The notes: generated from the sequence alone by a model not told the origin. A stretch of DNA of 64,000 bases from Cladopsammia gracilis (GCA_022457155.1 JAJGOT010000021.1:2783001-2847000), one strand, 5' to 3'; numbered from the stretch's first letter, positions 10,386 through 22,266 are shown. Made by a program: numbers and translations.

Positions 10386-13300
10386 TTAGTTGTTAATAGC
10401 AAAATGTCCATATGCGTGACTTGTCGCACCATTATCGTGAATATACCGCTTATCATCGAAGCAAGATAATGACACTTTATTAAGCTCATAGCTTCCAAGT
10501 TGATGGTTATTGCTTCGGATTGTTTTCATTGTATGATACATTTGCTTGTTATTAAATAGAACCTCTTTATAATTTTCATGTTTGATGTCATTTTTTATGA
10601 TATTCTTTTTAATTCCTTTAGCTGTCTTACCTCCTTTTTGGTTGTCTTTTATGTAGCTATACATTTTTGATCTTAATCCAACGAATTCACATATAGGAAC
10701 TCCTGCGGCTTCATCTTTGAATTTACCGATTACTTTTTTATTTGTCTTATCAAAATACGGTGAGCTTTCAGGGTAGTCGCTGTTATCGAATTTATCTTTA
10801 TCGTTCCAGAAATCCCTATAGACGTCTTCGGTTTCGATTTCATAGGTTAGGGAGTCTGTATCGGTAAAGAGCAGCTTAGCCTTATTACCATACTTATCTT
10901 TGATATAGTTATAATGAAACTCATACATTAATGTCTTACTAAGATGTAGAATACACATACCCACATATGCCGGCCTGTTTAGGGTTACTGTTTCTTTGAT
11001 CTTATGAACGGCTACAAGGTTTTCATTGAAGATCTTACTACGTACATAAGTAGGTTTAGCAGCCATTTTTCATAGTTTCTTTTCATCAGTTACTAATCTG
11101 ACATCAACTCTCTTTCTTAAGTTTTCCATTGTTTTACCAAAAACACTATTATTCATAAGTTTGAAAAAATCTTTTTCAAAAGTATTTTTAGCATTCTTTC
11201 GTTTGTTGGTGTTGAAGTCAATGTATTGTTTAATCCAAGGTGACTGATTAAATTCTAATACTCGATGAATTTTAATGACTTTTAATCCAAGATCTGTATA
11301 TAATTGAAGGTTTCTATAATGTAGAACGTATTTTTCTTTGTTTCTTAAAGTTGGAATCAGTTTTTGTACGAGACCTGTTGATATATTATATTTATTCGCA
11401 ATGTTTTTACAATATTCAGACAACATGTCTTTAGTTATTTTTATCTTTTCTGGTCCTAATGGGTAGTCATTGTGAAGATTATGCAGTTCTTTAGGATATT
11501 CTAAATCAACTTCTAGTATCAAACCCTTTTTACTGTCTTCTTTGTACTTATCCAGGTTAATATTGTCAATCTGGTTTTTAGTCATCCATTTGAAACCACC
11601 AGTTGGTAAATATTGACTCATCGCCCAACCATACAGATTGTTCGCGTCTAGATACATAATATACTTTGAGGGCGTCTTTTTATTGTATGATTTCATATAT
11701 TTATTGTTAGCTTTACCGTATCGATTGGCTATATACGATATACCACCACGCATACCCTTTTCAATGAATTGAAACATATCAATATCAACCATAAGCTCTA
11801 ATTTAATGTTAGTCATTTTTAGCATAGCATCCCATGACAAACCAGGAGATGTGAAATAATGACATGGATCAAGTTTATAGTATTCTAAGCATGTTTTCCT
11901 AAAGTTTTCAAACACATCAGCTAATAGAAGGATATCAGATTTTAAATACAAGTCATGATACTCACCCATTGTTTTAAGCATGAATGTTTCCCATACAGTC
12001 TGAGCATGTTGATAATCTTTATTGCTTATATGCTCATTATTCATGATACTAAAAAAGTCTTCTTTTGTTGGTAGTTTTTCATTGAATTTATCAAAACTGT
12101 CCTTGTAGTCATAAGGATATACTCCTTTTCGAGCCATTAAATCAAGCTCTTTACCTTTAAATTTTTGAGTGGTATATTTTAATAATTCTCTTGGTAGATT
12201 ACTAACTAGTTTATCCAAGCTAGAGCTCATAAATTGGAAACTATCAATGAAGGTAAGGTGATTGCCAAGCATGAAAGCCATATATTTCTCCATGTTGTTG
12301 GGTATAGCATTAATATTCATCTGTATCTCCTCTCCTTTCTTGTTTTTGTATGCATGTTTCTTAACAATAGCTCCAATTTCTTGCATTATAAAATGACTGT
12401 CATATCCTCTTAAGTTGTGGAATATAACTGGAATTTTTATTTCTTCTGGATTTACTCTAAGTTTCAGATTACATTCTTGATGAGCAGAGCCTCTGTATTT
12501 ACTGGTAATATGACAATGGTCTCGAACTCGAATGTCCTTATCAGTATATTTTTTATTACAAATATGACATTCTTTGGCTTTTTGAAATTCCTCTTCATCA
12601 TCTTTTGTCATTTTTTAATGGTTTGTTAAATTCCTTTTTCATAATATTTTTACAATATTTAACTTCTTCTATCATTTTTTCCATGAATTTGTACACAGCC
12701 TTTTCACCTCTGTAAATTTGTATTGGTTTGGTATGTTTATCATCATAACAACAAACGACCTTATATCCATAACCACAGTCTGTATGCTTCTGATAAGCCT
12801 CTGTGTATGATTTATCATTATTGGATTGACAACCATGTATTTTTTCAGTAATAGCCTCAAAATCTGCATAAATGACGAATGGTACTGGTAGTTGTTTATG
12901 AAAGTTGTTGAATCTTAGTATATCATTATCCTTCTCAGGCATTTTTATCGCTTGTGTGCCATTCACTTGTATAAAGTTTTCTTTATGATCAGTTAATACT
13001 CTTTCAGAGCTGAAGCATTGAAGACAATACATGCAGAAATGTTTTCTTTCTTTGTGTTTTGTCTGATTGTACATTAACTTGTTAAAATCTTTAATCAAGA
13101 CATAGTGCTTGTTTTCATTTTCTGTTATAAGAAGCAGATTCATACGGTCTGTATATTTTTCTTTTGAGACATAAATTGGATATGGTTGTTTATCTTCATA
13201 ACCGAAAACATTTATGTTGATATTATTTTGTTTTTAAATCTTGTTGTACTGTTTGGTGGTTACTGGGAATTCAATCCCCGAATAATCTAAATTTTTAATG

Positions 13301-14158
13301 AATTGCTTGTCAACTTTTTTAATTCTCTGTGGGTATTTGTCTTGAGGATTCAAATGTCTAATGTGACACCACCTAAAGCATTCATTATCCTCATTTTTCA
13401 TGTTGATCAATCCCTTCGCACTGTTTCCGAGTTCTTGGGGTAGTTTAATATATGAAGAGCCTCTCATTGGTTGATATTTTACAACATTAAGATAATGGTT
13501 TTCAACTGATTTAACAGTCCAACCAGACCCTTCAGATATCCATTGAGCAATTTTGTTTATTATCTCTTGTTTAGACATTTGTAATGCTTCGTGGATTTCT
13601 GTTTGGTTAATAATTGTTTTGGCTGTGCTATTGAAATATGCTGTTTTAAATATGATTTCATCATCAGACATCTTACTAAATACCACCTTTAATGTCTCAA
13701 AAAATTTGAGACCTTTCATTGATTTTAGTAAACTTACAAGATGGTATGTGACGGCCTTTCTTGTGTTTTGTAGTTGCACCAATGGGTCTTTGTTTTTTAA
13801 TGCTTATTTCATAAGACTTTGTGTGGCCTTTGAGAGCTTTGTCTGTTTGCTCTATTTTAGTTCTCGGTGCTGGAACTGGTTTAATAGTTCTTGGTGCTGG
13901 CACTGGTTTATCCCTGAATTCCAATGGTGGAAGAATTATATTGTTTTCATAATCTTGAACCATTTGATTTACACTCTTACGAGGTGCTGGCACTGGTTTG
14001 TAAGTTCTTGGTGTTGGAACTGGTTTGGTATCATCTAGCACAATAATTTTAGGCTTCTTATTCTGTTGCTTTAAAAGCAATTTGATGAGTTCTGATTTAC
14101 TAAGTTTCTCAAGATCGCTCTTGTTCATATCTATCAGGTTAGATTTTTCTGATTTCAT
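10386..14158 (-). pseudogene. polB: Protein-primed family B DNA polymerase, four disruptions
   Basis: Replication polymerase of the element; the family copies linear genomes from a terminal protein. ATG is at 14158. The N-terminal part has KSELIKLLL followed by PVPAPR-type repeats, characteristic of Polinton polymerases. Next come a C2H2-like motif and Exo I (YADFEAI, D-x-E, codons near 12860). Then follow a Cys/His cluster (CHICNKKY...DHCHIT), Exo II (FHNLRGYDSHF), Exo III (SDILLLADVF), polymerase motif A (LDANNLYGWAM), motif B (KLMNNSVFG) and motif C (TDTDSL). Total span is ~1,250 codons, normal for the family, with catalytic residues preserved. Breaks: frame change in an A-run at ~13793-13798, in-frame TAA at 13234-13236, frame change in an A-run at ~12611-12616, and in-frame TGA at 11070-11072. 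All sit on otherwise conserved sequence, so decay looks recent. Confidence 0.95.
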
Positions 14159-14272
14159 TTATATTATGACTATAGATTTTATTTTTAAATGATATTTTTA
14201 TATGCGTTTAAATATGGTTGAGAATTCAAATGATCCAGTTATGAATCCTTTAAACTATATTTAGATATTTAT

Positions 14273-14695
14273 TTACTTTAGCATGTAATATATCATGTCC
14301 TCTACCTGTTTTCGGTCTTCTGTACTTAATAGTACATCTCCGGAATCATTTCGTATGATATAGCGTGATTTACCTTTTTGAATTGTGACACCACTCTGTC
14401 GTTCATAAATGAATTCAGGATGTCTTGCACCAACTGCTTTTGCGTCTAGTTTGTCTAAAATTTGGTTTATGTACTTTTTTACTTGTGCATCATTAATTTC
14501 GTTATTTAATAACATTTCGAGTTGTTGTTTATTGGGTATATTTTTCTTTATCGATTTAGTTTTTTTCGTGGATGGATTGGTTTTCTTCACCTTGTTTTTT
14601 TTCAATAAGTGAATGAAATGTTGATGATTTTTTAGTATGACATTTTCTACTTCAGCACGCTTTAATTTGGAGACTTGAAACCCTTTTTTATCTCG
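14273..14695 (-). pseudogene. Small basic Polinton protein, 3' part (gene split by a 7-kb insertion)
   Basis: The frame is open from the insertion junction at 14695 to TAA at 14273. It contains KLKRAEVENVILKNHQHF, then a Lys/Thr-rich stretch (KKNKVKKTNPSTKK) and an acidic/basic C-terminus ending MIYYMLK. There is no ATG at the front, because its first 38 codons lie at 21661-21774 in the same frame and strand; together they make ~177 codons. The VKELKKEV and KLKRAEVENVI stretches look weakly like SAP/Rho-N-type helical DNA-binding repeats, which is inference. Function unknown. Confidence 0.75.
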
Positions 14696-14879
14696 TTAAT
14701 GCGCATGCGCATTAAGCGAGATTTCGGAGTCGAGTACGAAAAAGGGACAAAAGTTGTTAACAAAATTTTGTGGACTTTTGTCCGGGGGGGTTTCTTGTCC
14801 CTTCTTTATAGAAGCTATATTAGGGCATTGAGGATATGGTTGGTTAAACCGGTTAGGATTTCAAGAAGGGCGTCACATA

Positions 14880-16475
14880 CTGCCACTAAAATTTTTGGGG
14901 AGCACCCCCGGACCTATTGTTAATTTCCCAAGGGTATTGGGATGTCAGAACTTGTCATGAACTTGTCATATCTCACATTACGTTACCGCAAAGGTATTAA
15001 GTCCTTCTTTAAGTTTCGATATCTCACGTTACCTATCAGTTTCAATCATTTGTCGTAAAGCCATTGAAGCTGCTTTAGAAGGGATGCGTTTTCTTGGGAA
15101 ACGCAGTTTGAGAATTTCACGGTGTATTTTTACGAATGGAGACGTTTTAAGAAAGTTAAATAGGACAGAAAAGTTTGTGTTTTAATATGAGCGATATGGC
15201 AGAGCAAAATAGCATGAACTTTGCGTTTTTTGAGGAGCACCCCCGGACCTATTGTTAATTTCCCTAGGGTATTGGGATGTCATGAACTTGTCATAATTAT
15301 CTCACGCTACGTCACCACAAAGGTATTAGAGTTCTTATTTAGTTTCGATATCTCACGTTACCTACGGTATCAATAATCTTTCAAATTTCAAATCATTGCC
15401 ATTAATAGATTTAGGTACATGGTAGAATGTATTGACGGTGATAAAAATTGCGCTTTGATTATGCAATAGTATGCAAGGGACCTCGTGATTTTGCAGACTT
15501 CGTCAAACTATTTCTTGTTTGCTGCAATTCTCTCTACAGTTCTATTCGTATACAAGTAAAATTTTGTTGTTGACAAAGCAAGCATTTTAACAACCATTTT
15601 ATAAGCGATCTGAGCGTTTCAATTCAAGACAGACATTGGAACTTATTATTACGGACTTAATTGAGAAGATATTATTTGAGTGCCAATACGAAGAAAATAT
15701 CAAGAAGTGGTTAGGATTTTATCGCATACACCGCCACTAAAATTTTTGGGGAGTACTCCTGGACCTATGTTAATTTCCCTAGGGAATTGGCATGTCATAA
15801 TTTTTTTTTTTTAAGTTTTGATATATAGCGTTACATATCAGTCTTTCGAATTTGTTTTTACGTGGATGTGTCCGAGACGGCATTGATCTTCAAAGGTTCA
15901 AGAAATTTGTGTTTTTCTTGTCAATCATATGTCGCAAAGCCATTAGTGCTCATTTAGAAGGGTAAAAAAGGTCAAATGTTCTTGGGAAACGCAGTTTGAC
16001 TGAAAATTTCACGGTGTATTTTTAAAATGAATGGAGACGTTCTGAGGAAGTTAAATGTCAAGGGAGCAAAAACAATAATTTCTAAGTTCAATTTATGAAA
16101 TGAATGGCTTTGAGTTCTCATAGTATGTTATCATTTGATGAACTTTTGATATTAAATTACCGATCACGCGAACGAAATCATTGCCATTATTAGATTTAGG
16201 TACATGGTGGAATGTATTGACGGTGATAAAAATTGCGCTTTGATTATGCAATAGTATGCAAGGGATCTCGTGATTTTGCTGAACAAACTAATTGTGCAAA
16301 TGTAGAAGTTATTGTTTGCTGCAATTATTTCTACAGTTCTATTCGTGTACAAGTAAAAGTTTGTTGTTCTGAATTGAATGACAAAGCAAGCATTTTAACA
16401 ACCATTTTATAAGCGATTTCAGCGTTTCGATTCAAGACATACATTGGCATTATTACGGACTTAACTGAGAAGATA
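14880..16475. repeat. Three diverged tandem units within the insertion
   Basis: Unit landmarks recur in order near 14880, 15233 and 15735: CCACTAAAATTTTTGGGGAG, GGACCTATTGTTAATTTCCC, a CTCACGTTACCTAT block and TCTTGGGAAACGCAGTTTGA. A longer block starting AATCATTGCCATTA and containing GGTACATGGT occurs at ~15399 and ~16176. No long ORF. Confidence 0.75.
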
Positions 16476-16477
16476 TT

Positions 16478-16840
16478 AGGGCCATCTACACGGGAGAAAA
16501 TAAGACGCGTCTTATCTAAGACGCGACTTAAATAAGATGCGAAGTGTACCATTTATACGTTTGCGTCCAACATAAGACGCGAAGATCACGTATAAATGGT
16601 TCGCGTCTTATTTTGATACGGCGCACTTGTTGTTCATGTCTTATTTAGGACACGAAAGCATTTATACGAGGAAGTTCACGTCTTATTTAAGACGCGGACA
16701 AAATAAGAACTTAAAAAATAAGTCGCGTCTAAAATAAGACACGAATGCTTATTTTGTACTGTTTATACGATCGGTTCGCGTCTTATTTAAGTCGCGTCTT
16801 AGATAAGACGCGTCTTATTTTCTGTCGTATAAATGGCCCT
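16478..16840. mobile_element. MITE of AAGACGCG units, TSD ATT
   Basis: The ends AGGGCCAT...ATGGCCCT are flanked by ATT (16475-16477, 16841-16843). The empty site survives in the upstream tandem unit (AGAAGATATTATTTGAG at ~15666). The interior is dominated by CGCGTCTTATTTAAG and its complement. The 3-bp duplication is compatible with PIF/Harbinger-type insertion, but no transposase is present. Confidence 0.85.
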
Positions 16841-18346
16841 ATTATTTGAGTGCAATACTACTCAAGTAAAAACCATTTGATCAACGTTTTTTCACCTTTT
16901 TTCCGGATCCACGGTTGTGGCTTGCAGGAAAGACAGAAACATTTCCGGTGAAGATCACAAGAAAAGACAGAAAAGTCAGAAAAATATAGCACTGCGACAG
17001 CTTGAGACTCAGTTGAAGTAAAAAGTAGTGAAAATTGCTTTTCAGTGTTTATCTGGCTTTGACAGCTTTCGTAATAAAGTTTCCTTTTTATCATTGTGGA
17101 ATGTCCGGTTTCCGGAAGATTAGAAAGAATGGGAGAGAGCGAATCTTAAAAATGAAATTAAAGTTGGAAAAATAAATATTTGCTCAATTCTTTCTTTGAG
17201 GAATAGAGGAATTCTAAGGATATGCACTTTTTGTCCTGACTTCCTGACTGAATTTAAGTCTCAAAATAGCAATGAACAATGCGCTATATACGATAAACGA
17301 TTATACGTGAATGGACTCTGACCGATCAATGAGAGACATGTAGCACGCAACATTTTAGAATCACCATAGGTGTCATAGGTCATGATCAGTAATCAGTTCT
17401 TTTCTTCTTCAAAATCTCCGTAAAATTCTAAGATGTTTATGTCTTATATGTAAAGATCTACAAACGCGGATAAACGTAAACAGTTTTCCGATGCGTTGTG
17501 GCACACATCAAAGATTAAGATGGGATGATCCTAGCTTGTTTTTGAACCGGTTCTGCTTGACATTTCTGACGGTCCTCAGAGAATTAATTCTGTATGACGA
17601 TGATCCGCAATTTGCACCTACAGTTTCATAGTTGAGACTAGTTGAACCTCTCAAACTCCCCGTAATCTCGAACTCAAATCCATTTCCTTCGATCGGTGAC
17701 CTTCGATTTTCTTTAATGTCATATACTATACGAGTCTAATGAGAGTGCGAGATGTCAGGAGTTCAACTGTATTTTCGAGGTCTTCAGTGCATGTGATTTC
17801 AGAGTAATTTTCTGAACTTACAATCATGGGTGGCCAACGACCACTGATGTATAAATCTTCAAGGTTACCTTCATCATATTCCTTCCCAAAAAGTCATAAA
17901 ATACCATAAAAAGAATTCACTTACCTTTTGCATCCTTCCGAGGCTTTTGAGTCTTATGAGCCTTGTGTGACTGATTTGTGTCGACTTCTGCTTTTTTTTT
18001 ACTTTTTTCGTTTCCTGTTTCCTCCTTGTGTTTTACCATGCGGGAAGAGTTACTTATTGACTGTTATTTGACGATATAAGATCACCAGAGATCTGTACAA
18101 CTCTGCAATTGATCCCGGCGCCGCAAATGATCCCAGACCGCAAATGATCCCGGACCGCAAATGATCCCCAAATTGAACCGCAAATAATCCCGGACCGCAA
18201 ATGATCCCCAAATTGGACCGCAAATGATCCCGGACCGCAAATGATCCCCATAGAGGACCGCAAATGATCCCGCTCATAAATAATAATGAAATGGTGTGTA
18301 TTTTTTTACTAGAGCTGTGCATATACATCTAGTTTATGCCTAAGCC

Positions 18347-18495
18347 TGGATTTCTACTGTCGCGTATTTTTTTACGTGCGTAAATATAATAAGAAATGAT
18401 GTATGAACAGCTTGTGCAAAAGTTTGCGCGAGTAACGTTGTTCATACATCATCTCTTATTTTTATTTACGCTCGTAAAAATTACGCGACATTGGA
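18347..18495. repeat. Imperfect hairpin inside the OTU transposon
   Basis: GTCGCGTATTTTTTTACG and TGATGTATGAACA at the left are mirrored by TGTTCATACATCA and TAAAAATTACGCGAC at the right. This looks like a small MITE nested in the 18090-19928 element. Confidence 0.6.
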
Positions 18496-18640
18496 AATGC
18501 ACCTTAAAATTAAAAAAAATAAAAATTATAATATCATATGTATACAGACTTATACATATTTTTGAAAAGAGTAACTATTTAATCTAAGAATATGAATTAA
18601 TAAAACACGCGTTAGGTCGTCTAAAAAGTTAAAGAGCTCA

Positions 18641-19110
18641 GTGTCTGTTATAAATAGGTCAGTAACGCGGGACTTGCTTATCACCAGCCCTCCAACGCCA
18701 AAAGATGGCAATTGTTTATTCCATGCGATGAATGACCAAATAATTTGCCTGGGGATGGTATCCCAGAGCGTATCAGAATTACGCTCTAGCCTGGTTAATC
18801 ATCTCAGACTAAGCCCAACCACACCAGACGGAGCTCATTTCAGAGATTTTGTCAATCATGGCGCATGGAAGACCTATCTACGAAGAATAGCAAAGGATGG
18901 ATAGTGGGGGACTGGATTGCATTGTTGGGACTGATCAACATGTTAAATATCCCGGTGGCGATAGTCTCAAGTTTAGGAGAGGCAGGATTAAAAGTCATTC
19001 ATTCAGCTGGGTATGAAGATGACGACAACGATAAATTAAAAGCAACGGAGGTATGGCGTTACTTAGCCATGAAGCTGAGCTACATTATCACAGTCTGGAA
19101 CCAATAGACC
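18641..19110 (+). pseudogene. OTU-type cysteine protease, frame-broken
   Basis: The first segment has the OTU nucleophile motif (PKDGNCLFHAMNDQI, Cys at codon 25), followed by an SELRSSLVNHL helix and a NHGAWKTYLRR segment. A TAG at 18902-18904 ends this frame. The next motif (GDWIALLGLINMLNIPVAIV) continues in the +1 frame. The catalytic-His segment (LHYHSLEP) lies in yet another frame at ~19075-19105. The motif order matches OTU deubiquitinases (Asp-Gly-Asn-Cys, central Trp/Gly-Asp-Trp block, C-terminal His). OTU domains are often carried by transposable elements; its role here is unknown. At least two frame breaks make it inactive. Confidence 0.8.
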
Positions 19111-20045
19111 TTTGCGCTTCTAAGAGTCCGCGACGTTCCAGTGTGCGACCGAACAGTTAAAAAACAAGTACGGCGAGGGAAAAGTTTATACGGAGGAGAT
19201 TTGTCCAGTAACTGTGGAAAAATGTTTCAATGTTACACCCAAGGCGTCTTTGACAGTGGTGGAGCATTGCAGGTCTATTCCAATGACTGTTTTTTTTGTG
19301 ATGTTTGCTTAATGCATGAACTTTTTTTGAGCCTAGTAGGTGAACATAAAGGGGACGAGCAGACCTGGAAGAAAACTAATTAGCCTGTAACATTGTGTTA
19401 TGTTCCTGGTAATGTTTTTTCTTTTGAAATACCAAATGTATGGTTTGACTAAATGAATGTCCAGTTTATAAGTAAGGATATGCGACGTATGTTGCGTGGG
19501 CATCAATAGAATCTGCTCACAATTTTACGATTTCAAATAAAACGAATTACATTTTTGTTGATTGAGAGTGAATCCAATAGTGTCGTAACGAAATTCTTTA
19601 GCCTCGATAAAAAAATGTAAACCCTGATTTGTGAGGTCAAAATATGGCTTTAGAAATACTTGTGACAAAAGCTCAACTACCACGTCATTCCCCTATCAAC
19701 TCCATTCCATTATCCACACCATTCCTCTATTTATTAAATCCAGGCTTAGGCATAAACTAGGTGTATATGCACAGCTCTAGTAAAAAAAAAAATCCACACC
19801 ATTCCATTACTATTTATGAGCGGGATCATTTGCGGTCCTCTATGGGGATCATTTGCGGTCCGGGATCATTTGCGGTCCAATTTGGGGATCATTTGCGGTC
19901 CGGGATCATTTGCGGAGCTGTACAGATCACCAGAATTCAGAACACAAAGAATGACTTTGAAATAAATGAGTGCCAAAAATCAAAGGTCACCGAGTATGTA
20001 TACCAGGAGTCTAGGGTCTACTCTAACTGCAGAGAGGAAGAGAAT

Positions 20046-20120
20046 AGCCTGCGAACAGGCTCCTGGTTCGGCGGGGCGCTATTTTCCGGCGCTATTTTAC
20101 TGGAAGCCTGTCCGCAGGCT
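20046..20120. repeat. Short inverted repeat (AGCCTGCGAACAGGCT type)
   Basis: AGCCTGCGAACAGGCT at the left and AGCCTGTCCGCAGGCT at the right are near-complements (75 bp in all), with a GGCGCTATTTT direct repeat between them. Probably a small MITE. Confidence 0.6.
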
Positions 20121-20469
20121 AGGAAGAGATGGGCCTTGGGAACGAGGTTGGTAGAAGTTTCTATAAGAAATAGATCATTAAAACAGACCGTTCTGTGTTG
20201 ATATGGACGATATGGTCAATAATGTTTAACTTTTATTGGTAAATTGCACAACTTTCTGAAGTTGCTGTCTATTTTCAGAGTGTTTTTTTTGTATCGCTGT
20301 CGTAATTAGTCGTATCTTTGAAGCGGAATCGAGTCGCTTGTCGCTGTTCTGTTCAGAACGTCAGTGGAACGTCTCGTGTCGGCAGTTTTCGGGGCCATGT
20401 CGCTTAACGCTTTTACCTCTTGGAAGGCCTCTTTGAGCCGAGATGTTTTGAAAACAGCTTCGCATTTCA

Positions 20470-20530
20470 ATTGGCTATAAAAGGAAACGAAACCTAATCA
20501 CCAGCTCTATTCCTACAAGAGACACCATTC
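20470..20530 (+). promoter_or_regulatory. Promoter-like cluster: ATTGG, TATAAAAG, GAAACGAAAC
   Basis: ATTGG (inverted CCAAT) at 20470, TATAAAAG at 20476 and an interferon-response-like GAAACGAAAC at 20484 lie within 25 bp. No ORF follows within reach. It could be the promoter of a lost element gene or chance. Confidence 0.3.
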
Positions 20531-21660
20531 TGCCTGAAGGTACACATTTGTTGAGTCAACGGAAAAAGCGACAAGTAAAAGATTTTCATTTGCCTTTTTT
20601 ACAATAGTCTACCTTAAAAATATAATGAAGTCTTTAGAGAAAACATTCCTCTTTTTAGAGATGGGAGGGGGGTCACGATCCCATTTCACGCACTTTTTTT
20701 TATGAATTTCACGCGTCACATATTCGTTAAATTCCTTAGTCTGGTTCCTTACAAGGATATTAGTTACTAAATTTACGAATCACGTTTCCATTTTACTAAC
20801 TTTCAAGTTTCACGCACTGATTTTTTCCCTGATCATGCGTCATGCATAGACCCTTCGCCACCCTCTTTTTAGTGAACTTATTCACATGCATAAAGTTCTT
20901 GTTTTGTCTCATACATCCACATATACAATGCATATATGAATTGGCTGTTTAAAAACATTGCCAGTAAATCAATTTTAATCCTAAATGAAAATCGTTGCAA
21001 TATGTTTTAGTTCTGTCTAAATATCAATAAATAAAGATAGTAAATTTTTTTAACCTTCGTTCATCTTTCCCAAATTTCGATTGATAAGAAAATTGCTATT
21101 GTAATGCCATACAAGTCATTGCTCATGACTTTTATTGATTTGGTGGCTTCTAAAAGAGCCCTTAAGTCCTCTATGACTGCAATGTCTAACTCCATGGTTA
21201 GACCTACAGGTATTTTCAATCGTTTTCTCAATGTTCTCTATCCTGCCAATACCCATATCCAGTTGACTGGTGCGACTCGCATTTTGTCCTTCTGCTATAC
21301 TGAATAAATACAGGCAGCAAGTCGCCTCGTCTTACCCCACCCGATGTAGCCACAAAGCCATTGTATACTACATCTGTATGCTATACCTCGTATAAAAACG
21401 AAACAGATAATTCGTAAACGAGTTATATTATATATATGACGCAACTGTCAGAAACAAAACACGCGCGAAGACATACAGGTCAAACCCATTCGTGTCCATT
21501 CAGAAGTGTTGCTACTTTACCCGCTAAAAATTAACATCAACTTCAATAGACCATTTAGCAACTTTACACATATTACCTATCACATCTTGACTATATTTAC
21601 CTATCAAAGGCACCCAACTTTTCCAATTCTTCTTGTTTTTTTTTATTACCTTACGTTCTG

Positions 21661-21774
21661 TCGCATTAACGAGATGGCTTTAAGAGCCCTTTGATTAATG
21701 TTTAGGACTTCTTTCTTTAACTCTTTAACAGTGAAGTTTTTGATATGATTTTTTAATTGATTGATTTTTTCCAT
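21661..21774 (-). pseudogene. Small basic Polinton protein, 5' part (first 38 codons)
   Basis: ATG at 21774 opens MEKINQLKNH and runs to ALKAISLMR, where it meets the insertion boundary. Frame and strand match 14273-14695, and the codon CGA at the junction is duplicated on both sides of the inserted DNA (TCG on the plus strand, 14693-14695 and 21661-21663). Beyond the junction the frame reads a few foreign codons into a stop. Confidence 0.75.
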
Positions 21775-21790
21775 ATATAATAACTGTATA

Positions 21791-22266
21791 TTATAATTCA
21801 TGTATTTTGGCACGATATTCTAACAAATTAGGTAAATCCCCTATTTTTAACCCATAATCATAAGGTCTGAAACCATTCTCATGTAACCATATGGCCTTAT
21901 TCATTTTTTTTCTGATGGTTAGATTTGTTAGAGCTTCTTCAACTGTTGTATTTATATAATATTCTAGTTTTATTTTGTCATTTTTAAATGTTAATAGATT
22001 TTTTCTGATACTACTTAATATCAGTTTATGTTTTAGAGCTGCATTTTTAAGAGTCTTTATAAATGTTTCTCTATCTTTACTTTTTTCGTATCCCGGCATA
22101 CCTGGTTCATAGTGAAAACATGAAATAGCTTAGGTAGACTGTCAATGAAAATAAAATGGTTAAATTTACTATATAATGAGTTACTAACTGGTTTAAAATC
22201 CCACCCAGCACCAAAATATACCAAAGTGTATCCCTTCGTCTTTTTAGTTGAGTTTTCTGATTTCAT
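21791..22266 (-). pseudogene. Polinton protein, possible methyltransferase-like N-terminus, one frameshift
   Basis: ATG at 22266 is preceded by a TATCTATAG motif. The N-terminal frame carries VYFGAGWDFKPVSN and FNHFIFIDSLPKL. That Gly-rich loop followed by a strand ending in Asp is reminiscent of a class I methyltransferase fold; this is a weak inference. Near 22105-22115 the coding sense passes into another frame (from MPGYEKSKDRETF) and continues to the end at 21791 (NLLEYRAKIHEL). Total is ~158 codons. It sits between the split small gene and the zinc-finger gene in the leftward block. Otherwise a protein of unknown function. Confidence 0.6.

Larger units (their letters stand above)
18090..19928. 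mobile_element. DNA transposon with repeated-unit TIRs and 6-bp TSD, carrying an OTU protease relic
   Basis: The ends are GATCTGTACA[A/G]CTC and its complement, flanked by ACCAGA at 18084-18089 and 19929-19934. Both ends contain inverted arrays of GACCGCAAATGATCCC units (about 18115-18275 and 19825-19915), followed by a further shared block ending in the AAGCCTGGATTT/AAATCCAGGCTT pair. The interior holds the decayed OTU-like gene and a separate hairpin (18347-18495). The superfamily is not identifiable from the ends alone. Confidence 0.85.
14696..21660. mobile_element. 7-kb composite insertion inside the Polinton (TSD TCG)
   Basis: The boundaries are set by the split gene: the left edge begins TTAATGCGCATGCGCATTAA (a 20-bp perfect palindrome) and the right edge ends TACCTTACGTTCTG. 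TCG flanks both sides. No convincing terminal inverted repeats link the two edges, so the vehicle is unidentified; a composite or rearranged insertion is possible. Inside are diverged tandem repeats, a MITE and an OTU-bearing transposon, listed separately. Between these (16860-18084, 19935-20440 and 20530-21660) I see no gene. Confidence 0.7.

Noticed and set aside
12598..12625. Programmed -1 frameshift in the polymerase at an A-rich heptamer
   Set aside because: A -1 slip there leads straight into a TGA, and the downstream polymerase frame is the +1 one. A simple indel in the A-run fits better.
14690..21675. 14-bp inverted pair ATCTCGTTAATGCG as terminal repeats of the 7-kb insertion
   Set aside because: At the right edge this sequence is the Polinton gene itself (codons ISLM), so the match stems from the partly palindromic target, not from element ends.
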